The position numbers and the translations under genes were made by a program. From assembly GCA_004151065.3 (NCBI GenBank), contig NWUY0300027410.1, positions 46,226 to 61,755 on the forward strand: a DNA stretch of 15,530 nt, given 5' to 3'. The DNA comes from Larix sibirica (Eukaryota > Streptophyta > Pinopsida > Pinales > Pinaceae). Below the pieces are notes generated by a model that worked only from the letters and a program-made list of their open reading frames with translations, had not been told where the DNA came from and made no database searches. Shown piece after piece: positions 8,625-15,530 of this stretch (the stretch's first letter is position 1; the number at the start of each line of letters is the position of its first letter).

Positions 8625-8626
8625 GG

Positions 8627-8639
8627 ATAAATCACAAGT
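8627..8639. repeat. Right 13 bp flanking direct repeat
   Basis: Exact copy of 7241-7253. The base composition changes here from the GC-rich insertion to AT-rich flank. Confidence 0.75.
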
Positions 8640-10039
8640 ATAGTTAAGCAATGTTATAAGAATAATTCCGGTAAAAATTCAAAGATTAACCAGAAGTTAA
8701 ATGTGAATTAATAACTGTATATGGAATTTAAAATACAATTATATGAAAAATATTTTTGAATTTCTTTACATATTTAAGTAAAATGCTCATGTATAAATAT
8801 GCCATAAATTAATATTATATAAACTAGTTTATAGAGGAAGATTCTCTTGAAAGGTAAATTTATTAGGAAAAAAAGAAATAAAGCTTAACCAGTTATTTTC
8901 TAATTAACCCATTAAATCTTAAGCCTTGTATATTTAAATGATGTAGTATAAATTTAGAATCCATAAGCATGAAGATTTAGAAAGTGATTTTCATTACATC
9001 CCAAAATTATATGAAGATATATATATAAATGATGTGTGATAAAAGTAAACAATTAAGGTTGGTTAGGAAAATGGCTTAATATTATGTACTGGTAAAAGTA
9101 TGTAAATGAGAATGGAATAAAATATATATTATGAACTCTGCATCTAATAAAAGTAGTGAATAAGCTATGGAAATTGAGTTCAACCTCAAATAGGTATAAT
9201 TCTCGAATGAGGGGAACATTAATTACCTTCTGAGCTTAAGAGACTTTGTCATTTAAATTTATAGAAAATATACCTTAAATAGAAAAAAAAGTGATTAAAT
9301 TCCTAAAATTTTAGGTTGCAAATGAAATTAAACAAAGGAATTGAGCAATTCCACGACGTAGATATATAATGAAAGATCTAGATTGTAGAGTAAGCCAACA
9401 TTACTCCACTAAATGACAACCAAGTTCAAAGGATTGTATGGTGGATTATCGATAGCTTTGGTTTAAAAGAATTCCTGACGTAGATCACATGCAAGCAATA
9501 AAAATGGATATACAAATTACTATATCATAATTTATATCAAAATCAAATTCAAATGCTACGTCAAGTTATATCTTAAAGCATGCACCACTACTATAAGGTG
9601 ATTAAAATATAAGGAAGCTATATTATAGTAATTGAAGATCGAAATATAAACTTCGTCTACAATTCCAAATGTATATACGTGAGGGTAATATAAGGATAAT
9701 CACATTGGTTGTTTAAAGGGGAATCCAATATGATGAATAACCTAGCAATCAGAAACATATGTATAATCTTATATAGGATTAGGATTCCAATTAAATGATT
9801 TGAATATTATTCCAATGCAAATTAGTAAAACAAGGAATTTGTGTGACAACATAAATAATAATTTTAGCTTCACAACGAACATAGTGTTTAAGACTAGATA
9901 AAGGGTTTGCACTTAAATTATCATGATCTATTAGAAAATAATGAACGAATATGTATGTATATGTAATATGTTTCATTGATATAATTTATAATAAAAAATT
10001 AAAGTGGAATTGGGTATGTTACAATAGAAGTATTTCAAA
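8640..10039. other. AT-rich non-coding stretch
   Basis: 1.4 kb of AT-rich sequence with no open frame above about 60 residues, no clear repeat and no RNA gene. It forms the left flank of LINE-B. Confidence 0.5.
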
Positions 10040-10434
10040 ATCCTTATGGGAGCATCCACAATGTTGCAATGCCTCCTACTGATGTAATGTTTTGTCATTT
10101 GATGTGAAAAATGTGGTACAATGCCTAATTTGCGAGGTGTGAGGTGTGAGCCTGTGTTTTTCTAGGGTTAGTGTTTTTGTTCAGCTATGTGTTTTTCTGT
10201 ATCTTGAGATTGTAAGTATGGATCTCAAGGATTCGTAGAGATAGGATGTAACACTATTCTTCTATGATTGATTTTTTTTCAAACGTGGGATCGTTTTATG
10301 GTGGTGGAGTCCCCATGTCTTAAATGGAGGTCCTACGATGAGCTGAAATCCTTTCTAGATTTGAGGATTTTATTAATAAATGACGTTGGTTTTTTTTTCC
10401 TTCGAAGGACACCTGGAGACTCACAACCTTTTCA
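10040..10434 (+). promoter_or_regulatory. LINE-B 5' leader, probable internal promoter region
   Basis: About 400 bp lie between the element's apparent start and the first ATG of the ORF1 frame. L1-type elements carry their pol II promoter in this leader. I see no specific promoter motif, so the role is inferred from position alone. Confidence 0.35.
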
Positions 10435-11160
10435 ATGGACATAATATCTATATCTCTTCCGCAGAGGAATGATTCTATGGTTTTGAGCAAGGATCATTTA
10501 TCCCCTGATGCAGGTGAAAAGACCACTTTCTTTTTGGTGTCTTTTCCTCCTTCTCCTTAGGGTCCAAAATTGGTGTCTCCAGGAAGCACCCAAACTTTAG
10601 CGACTCTTGGGGGACATATCTTATATTCCTTGGAGTTTAATGATTCTTCTTGTTCCACTAGAGTCTAGGGGCTTCAAAGTGTTGCTACACCGTCTTCTTT
10701 GTGGACCACTCAGAAGGCATCGAGGGTGAGTTGGGAGGTAGATTATTCCTTCTCTCCTACAGGTATGGTGGCTTTCGGAAGCTATAGTTCAAAGCCACTT
10801 CCTGAGGTATAGGTGGATAGATGTGAGACTAAGGAGGATGTTAATGAGGTTCATCCCCTTGTTGGATCGAAATTACATCAACCCAAGAGATGTGTTAGGA
10901 AGGAGACCTAGCTAAATCTTGCTTTGGGAGAGGATGTTGAGATGTATGAGGCAATTTCCCTCTCTGAGACTGCTTTGGTGGGAATATATGCTGGATGCAA
11001 CATGGATAAGAACACCTATAGGGAGTGGATTCCTGCTACTTGGGAAGATCCATTGGGTTATAGCCCAAATATCTTCACGCTAGAAAAAGGGATGGTTGTG
11101 AGACATCCTCGACTCTTCAGAGGATGTAAAGAGGTTTTTGAATGGGGTCTTGATGTGGGA
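10435..11160 (+). pseudogene. LINE-B ORF1, N-terminal half with DUF4283 start
   Basis: One frame stays readable for about 240 codons from the ATG at 10435, interrupted only by TAG at 10558, 10666, 10810 and 10909. Each would be Gln (CAG) before a C-to-T change. ORF1 of plant LINEs is an RNA-binding protein that packages element RNA. The first 160 residues are Ser/Pro/Thr-rich and probably disordered. From about 10960 the DUF4283-type domain begins: SETALVGIYAG, then REWIPATWEDPLGYSPNIF. Near 11140 an indel moves the protein to another frame (next entry). The start choice rests on it being the first ATG of a continuous frame; no upstream coding signal was seen. Confidence 0.72.
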
Positions 11161-11580
11161 TAGCTTGTCTATTAAGCTTAAGCGTTGGAAAAATTTCTTT
11201 GATGCTCATAGAGAGAAATTATATAAGAAGGCCATTTGGGTTAAGCTCCCATGCCTACCAGTGGAGCTATGGAACCCAGTTATCTTCAAAAAAATTGGCT
11301 CGTCTTCGGAGGACTACCTCTCAACAGACCTCGGTTTCCAAGAAACAAGCATTTTGACGGTGGAAAAAAATACTCATTGATATCAACCTTAGGGAAGGTG
11401 TTCTTGCTGAGATGGTCTTCTCGAAGGGAAAAATATCTCATGTACAAATTTTGGATTAATCAGGTATACCTTTTACGTGTATAATTGTTTTCACTCTTAT
11501 GGGAATCTAGTTACAGAATGTTCATTTCCCTTCACTCAAGCGATTTGGAGGAGAAAATAAAAGGGAGTTGTTCCTTTAGT
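11138..11580 (+). pseudogene. LINE-B ORF1, DUF4283 second half and zinc knuckle
   Basis: After the shift near 11140 the frame gives GVLMWDSLSIKLKRWKNFF and AIWVKLPCLPVELWNPVIF (about 11145-11295), the most diagnostic blocks of DUF4283 in plant LINE ORF1. A second indel in the A7 run at about 11364-11370 leads to ILIDINLREGVLAEMVFSKG and ISHVQILD, then a TAA, then IPFTC. A CCHC zinc knuckle follows around 11470-11515 (last part GNLVTEC), but with a frame slip, a doubtful second Cys and Asn for the His, so it is non-functional. The domain order DUF4283 then CCHC is the standard plant LINE ORF1 plan. Together they bind element RNA. Confidence 0.75.
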
Positions 11581-12058
11581 GAATGAGCGAGAGATGGACC
11601 ATATCTCTTCTCACCCATGGGCACTGATGATTTCTCATGGAGCTATGGTAAATACTTATTCAGAGGGGGTTAAATCCTTTCCTGGTGAAGTATCAACTGG
11701 TGCTATGGATTTTAGCTCCTTGGAGACAACAAAAAGGAAGATGATATTCAAATCTAATTATTCGATGGTCTCTATTGATTCATCTCCTCCATTTCATGCT
11801 TTGGATGAAAACAAGGATTTCTTCATGGAGGAGCCTTCCTCGTCTGCTGGAATTGGTAAGTCATTCCCATCCGATGTTCCTGAGATTTTAAAGACTTTTC
11901 CCATGCGGTTTGACATGTTTAAGATGGAACAATTGATTCTTGTGATAGTTTTAGTAATGTATATAAGAATGGGTTTGCAAATTTGTCATGGTTTGGAGAA
12001 ACGTTTCCTAGGGTTTCTAGCATATCCTTTCCTCGATCTCTTTCTTATTTTGAGCTAG
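11579..12058 (+). pseudogene. LINE-B ORF1 C-terminal variable region
   Basis: A 159-residue open frame directly follows the zinc knuckle, with a Ser/Pro-rich composition (for example SMVSIDSSPPFHALDENKDF) and no domain. It matches the long, fast-evolving tail of plant LINE ORF1 proteins in place and character. The last 40 or so residues become hydrophobic and probably come from a wrong frame after an indel near 11930; a neighbouring frame (FELVRGFFLFP) looks more natural past 12050. The ATG at 11579 is internal. Confidence 0.5.
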
Positions 12059-12122
12059 TGCGAGGGTTTTTTCTATTTCCATAGTTTGTTGATTAATGGG
12101 ATTCCAGTAAACATACTTTGAA

Positions 12123-12659
12123 TGAGGGTTTTTTATGGAATCTCCTCCTTTGGATTTTGGTGTAGAAAAATCCTTGTTTATGAGGTCTCCCTAGGCTCTT
12201 CCTAGGCCTATTTGGTATTTACCATTGGTCTCTTCCCTTTATTATCTCTCTGGATCTGTTTATTCTCCTGTTGGTAAGGATTCTCTATCTACCTCACTGT
12301 GTGATAAGTAGATGAATAGAGAGTCCACAATTGACGGTTTTTTCGGAAGCAATTTGTGCAAGGTTGTAGGCCAACTTCTGGATCTTCCAGAACTTGAGGA
12401 GGTTCTAGAGTCATCAGCTTGTACTATTTAGGTTGCACCCCGACCTGGGTCTGACAGGAATCTTATGGAATCATTCTCTTTATCCTCTTTCTCCCTAGGT
12501 TTTAATGCAACTAAAGGAATGGACAATGTCTTAGGAAAATGTTTCTCTTTCCCATTTTTTCATAACACAGGGGATGTCAACTTTGTTCCTGACAATTATG
12601 GTTCTAGACTCAAAGGATTTGGAATTGTGGGTGATCCTCTGGATTTGATAGACCAATAG
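12123..12659 (+). pseudogene. LINE-B ORF1 distal tail
   Basis: One frame can be read from about 12123 to 12659 with TAG at 12192, 12309, 12429 and finally 12657, and a TGA at 12123 (one step from CGA). Between stops the protein is plausible and non-repetitive: FMESPPLDFGVEKSLFMRSP, MNRESTIDGFFGSNLCKVVG, LLDLPELEEVLE and GDVNFVPDNYG. After the TAG at 12657 it reads on for 15 codons to a TGA near 12709, which may be the native ORF1 end. No domain is recognised. The lack of indels across 530 bp and the use of TAG alone inside the frame suggest decay by base substitution. Confidence 0.5.
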
Positions 12660-12928
12660 GGAACTGTTGTCTTTGACCATACACCAAATTTAGTGATGGG
12701 AAACTCCTGATATATTTTTAGATCCAGAAGTATTACCAAGGTTTCCATGGGGATGGAATTGGGAGGGGGAATCTTACAAACCTCTCTAGGTCTATCTTCC
12801 AGACTTCATGGGTGAAGGTCTGTCATGGCTTCAACATAGGATCATGTTGTTTTAGACGTTAAGTATGGTCAACAAAAAACCTTGAAGGGGTCACTTAGAG
12901 CAATTAATCCCATGATATTGATTACCTA
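12660..12928 (+). other. LINE-B ORF1-ORF2 spacer
   Basis: About 270 bp between the ORF1 tail and the endonuclease start. Apart from the possible last 15 codons of ORF1 no coding signal was seen. Confidence 0.4.
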
Positions 12929-13594
12929 ATGCTTATTATGTCCCTAAATTGCATAGGGTTAGGGTTTCCCTCTAAAAAACTAGCCCTAAAAAGATTGATT
13001 TTGTTGAGGAGTTTTTCTGTGATTTTTTTACAAGAAACAATGGCTTCTAGTGATAATATTTTGGTTGATCATAGAAGTTTACTTCCTGGTTGGGACTTTG
13101 TGAGTTTTGATGCCTCTGGTAGATCTAGGGGGCTGATAATAGGTTGGAATTCTGTATACGTTTTGTGTACAAAGCTGGGAAATAAACACAAGTTTGGGAG
13201 TTTTTCTCTTTTCCAGGGAGTTTAGATTAGCATATACTTTTTTGAACATATAGAGTCCATATCAATAGTGTATGGAATACTCGGAAAGGCTATTTAAATT
13301 TGGAATTATTTCAGTGTAGAGACTCATCCTTGGAGACAATTTATGGGTGAGGCTAAGATATGGAGTTTACAAGCACAAAAGGATCCATTGGAAGATTTCT
13401 TTGTTAGAAATATGGAAGAGCTCTATTTATTCAATATTCCTCCTGCTTGGTGTAACATGCGAGCGGGTCCAGCAAAGATAGAAAAAATATTGGATAGATT
13501 TCTTATCAATGAAGGAACCTTAAGATCGATTTTTTGCATCAACAATGGGTCAGTGAGGGGAGGGGAATCCAATCACTTTGCAATTTATCTCTAG
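12929..13594 (+). pseudogene. LINE-B ORF2 endonuclease (APE-like), inactive
   Basis: This is the N-terminal endonuclease of ORF2, of the exonuclease-endonuclease-phosphatase fold, which nicks the target to prime reverse transcription. The frame runs from 12929 (or the ATG at 12938, which better matches the usual start MS-W-N-C-R-G-L-G, here MSLNCIGLG) to 13594, with stops at 13223 (TAG) and near 13297 (TAA). Seen: N of LNCIGLG, E of FLQET, then FVSFDASGRSRGLIIGWN, then DPLEDFFVRNMEELYLF, RAGPAKIEKILDRFLINEG and GGESNHFAIYL. The last has Asn for the Asp of S-D-H (AAT at 13571). The G-D-x-N block appears deleted between WRQF and MGEAKIW, so two catalytic positions are gone. Confidence 0.85.
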
Positions 13595-13624
13595 TTGAAA
13601 TAGGTATAGGATAAAACTCCCAGT

Positions 13625-14400
13625 CCCTTTAAGTTTGACTCAATCTGGCTGAAGGATGATGATTATCAAAAATTGATAAAAAGGGTTTGGACTCCTTCAA
13701 TTTGATGCTAATAGTCTTGTTTTAGCAGGGCTATAGTTCTAGAATAACCTAAAGAAAATAAAATCCTATGGGATCTCGTGGGTTGTAGAAAAAATACGTT
13801 TACAGAGTTTGGAGCTTAGAATATTAGAATCCATGCTTGAATCTTTCCATGAGGCAAATCCTAGAGGATTTAATTTAGCTGAACAAAAGATTTTTATAAT
13901 GGATATGGAGGTTAAGCGTAGAAATATTTTATCAAAAGAAGAAGCCTCTGCTAGACTTAAAAGCAGAGCTATATGGCTCCAACATGGGGATAATAATAAA
14001 AGTATTTCCACAATTACATTAAGCATAGAAAGAATACAAATTCTTTGTGGTGGTTAGAAGAGTAAGATGGGAATATGGTTATGGGTTTAAGAAATCTTTC
14101 TAGAACAGGGGTGAATCATTTAGTAACCTATTCATGGAAGATCAGAGGGCTCCTATTGCAAAAATTCTTGACCAATGCGCTTTCTTTTCCTCTCTTGTGA
14201 ATGGGGAACAAAATTTGACCCTTCAGCAACCAGTGACTGTAGAAGAACTAAAGGAGGTCATTGGCATATGCAAAAGGACAAAAGTCCAGGTCCTGACGGG
14301 TGGCCATTGGAGTTTTTCTAGGGTTTTATGGATATTTTTTAGATGGATCTCTTGGTGTTCATTGAAGAATAAAGGGTAAAAGGAAGGATTATGGTATCCT
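13625..14400 (+). pseudogene. LINE-B ORF2 linker between endonuclease and RT
   Basis: Fragments of ORF2 in shifting frames: PFKFDSIWLKDDDYQKLIKR (13625-13684), LELRILESML and ARLKSRAIWLQHGDNN (13809-14000), then LVNGEQNLTLQQPVTVEELK (14194-14253) and, in another frame, KDKSPGPDGWPLEFF (about 14275-14320). The K-S-P-G-P-D-G block is the conserved start of the RT region in plant LINEs, and W-L-x-x-G-D-N-N is the standard block before it. At least two indels and several stops break it. The ATG codons at 13809 region and 14134 are internal. Confidence 0.8.
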
Positions 14401-14415
14401 TTAATAATAATTTTA

Positions 14416-15440
14416 TTGTTACCATACCTAAGAGTGACAAGGGGGTCTGCATTTGAATATTATAGGCCTATTTCACTCTACAATTGCATTTATAAGCTTA
14501 TTGCCAAAAGGATCGGAGGAATTTTTTCCAGAGAAGTCCTACAAGAACAATTTGCTTTTTTAGAAGGGAGACAAATGAACAATGCCATTTTCACTGCTCA
14601 GGAGGCCCTGAACTCAACAAAGTTGAAGAAATTTCATACTCCCATTATAAAGGTTGATCTAAAAAAAGATCATGAACAGATCAGTTGGACATATCTCAGG
14701 TTGTTATTGATCCAGTTTGGATTTTAGTTACATTTTTTCAATTGGATTATGTCCTATCTCCAATCTGTTTGAATCGCTATCTTGATAAATGGTTCAAATT
14801 CTCCCTTATTTAGGATGGGCAAAGGGTTCGCTGCCCACTTTCCCCCCTTTTGTTTATATTGATTGTTGAAGGATTGATTAGCTCTATACATCATGCAAAT
14901 ACAAATGATCGTTGAATGGGCTAAATATTGGGGGGAATATTTGTATTTCTCATCTTCTATTTATAAATGATATTTTGATCTTCACAGATGTCGCCAAGAG
15001 GGATATATTAAATACTAAGGATGTCTTGGGTTTTTTTCAAATGCTACAGGGATGGCCATAAATGTCAAAAAATCCACAGTCTCATATATGACCCTAGATG
15101 AAGACATGGTTAATTGCATCAACTCTCAGTCAACTTTGTGGTGGTGGATATCCAGCGGGGGATTAATTTTTTGGGGTTCATCATTAATCCAAATGATTAT
15201 CAAAAGAGGGACTATGCTTGGATCATAGGAAAAGTGGAGAATAGACTACATCTGTGGTGTAACAGGTGGATCTCTCGAGGAGGCAGACTTATCTTGATGA
15301 AGTCTACTGGAATTTATCCCAGTTTTTTGGGTTACATTGGCATATGTTCCTACATGTACCTTGGATCACATTCTTTTGAATATGAATTCTGAAGAAAAGG
15401 CTTATCATTGGGTGGCCTAGCACAGGAACTAAGAGGATGG
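14416..15440 (+). pseudogene. LINE-B reverse transcriptase domain (decayed)
   Basis: RT blocks appear in order: YYRPISLYNCIYKLIAKRI (14458-14514), EQFAFLEGRQMNNAIFTAQE, the first catalytic Asp in IIKVDLKKDHEQISW (the usual A-Y-D-R-V is H-E-Q-I), a frame-broken stretch 14728-14940 with the QGCPLSPL region, then HLLFINDILIF (14951-14983). That box should read F-A-D-D; the first Asp is Asn (AAT, 14966-14968). Downstream are GMAINVKKSTVSYM, INFLGFIINPNDYQKRDYAW and LHLWCNRWISRGGRLILMKS (to about 15305), then weaker remnants to about 15440. The enzyme would copy element RNA; this copy cannot. It continues outside the window or is interrupted near 15440. Confidence 0.85.
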
Positions 15441-15530
15441 GGTTTGAAATGTTAGAAAAACAGGATAGCAGAGCAATAACAATAAACAAGATGCAAATAT
15501 AAATCACATAAAACACATTACAAGAGAGAC
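15441..15530. other. Unassigned window end
   Basis: The last 90 bp are A-rich and no longer show LINE ORF2 blocks. TGTTAG at 15449-15454 begins an A-rich run that could be the start of an LTR of a later insertion, but no partner LTR or primer-binding site is inside the window. It could equally be eroded LINE-B. Confidence 0.25.

Larger units (their letters stand above)
7254..8626 (-). mobile_element. Unclassified retroposon-like insertion, minus strand
   Basis: A 1,373 bp unit is bounded by perfect 13 bp direct repeats, and its right edge coincides with an abrupt change from GC-rich to AT-rich sequence. Read on the minus strand it starts CCCCGGATGCGGG at 8626. It carries protein-like but broken frames to 7621, then about 370 bp of 3'-UTR-like T/G-rich sequence, and ends in a TA-repeat tail (about 7254-7264). 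There are no terminal inverted repeats, no LTR pair and no poly(A) tail. The duplication length fits LINE-type retroposition; the TA tail would be unusual for L1 but is possible in other non-LTR clades. Alternatives are a retroposed transcript of an unknown gene or a non-autonomous element. I do not recognise the family. Confidence 0.6.
10040..15440 (+). mobile_element. LINE-B: near full-length decayed L1-type LINE
   Basis: At least 5.4 kb of LINE reads on the + strand: a 5' leader, ORF1 (DUF4283 plus zinc knuckle), then ORF2 with endonuclease, linker and reverse transcriptase, running to near the window end. The left edge is placed where AT-rich flank gives way to more balanced sequence (GGGAGCATCCACAATG, about 10047); no target duplication can be tested because the 3' end is outside. 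Every domain has stops or frameshifts, so the copy is dead. Its RT differs clearly from that of LINE-A, so it is another family of the same clade. zf-RVT and RNase H would lie beyond the window. Confidence 0.85.

Noticed and set aside
7254-8626. LTR retrotransposon, Helitron or DNA transposon as the class of the insertion
   Set aside because: No long terminal repeats or terminal inverted repeats, and no TC...CTRR ends were found. A 13 bp duplication is longer than expected for LTR elements (about 5 bp) or Mutator-type elements (about 9 bp).
13766-14026. 86-residue minus-strand open frame
   Set aside because: It is the shadow of the LINE-B ORF2 linker on the + strand.
1-15530. CRISPR array, prokaryotic operon or riboswitch
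   Set aside because: No regularly spaced repeats with unique spacers and no gene clusters; all coding signals are eukaryotic mobile elements.

Overview
The window looks like repeat-rich, intergenic nuclear DNA of a seed plant. I see no intact host gene, no rRNA or tRNA gene and no bacterial-type operon. The main evidence is two decayed LINE/L1-type retrotransposons with plant hallmarks: an ORF1 with a DUF4283-like domain and zinc knuckle, and an ORF2 with a zf-RVT domain and a C-terminal RNase H. The background is AT-rich with one undetermined base (1798). A large-genome plant such as a conifer would fit, but this is an impression and the sequence does not prove it.

Layout, left to right. 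1-113 is a small AT-rich tandem repeat. 114-1710 is non-coding. 1728-1827 is a roughly 100 bp SINE-like insertion with a poly(A) tail, flanked by perfect 17 bp direct repeats. 1960-2107 is a second SINE-like piece with good pol III A and B boxes. 2108 to about 3010 is featureless. About 3010-5884 is LINE-A (+ strand), 5'-truncated, with RT, zf-RVT and RNase H split by frameshifts and one stop, ending in a duplicated A/T-rich tail. 5885-7240 is AT-rich and non-coding. 7254-8626 is a GC-richer insertion bounded by perfect 13 bp direct repeats; it carries unrecognised, broken protein-like frames on the minus strand and is the best candidate here for something undescribed. 8640 to about 10035 is AT-rich and non-coding. 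About 10040 to at least 15440 is LINE-B (+ strand), nearly full length, with ORF1, endonuclease and RT regions, cut by the window end.

Nothing here works together as a living pathway: every recognisable coding region is a dead or dying mobile element. The strongest common theme is transition decay. Eight in-frame stops in the two open stretches of LINE-B ORF1 are all TAG, and catalytic residues in both LINEs read as G-to-A or C-to-T changes (Asp to Asn, Glu to Lys, Trp to stop). That is the pattern expected from deamination of methylated cytosine in silenced plant repeats. The same kind of change explains the in-frame stops of the unknown minus-strand frame at 7621-8230.
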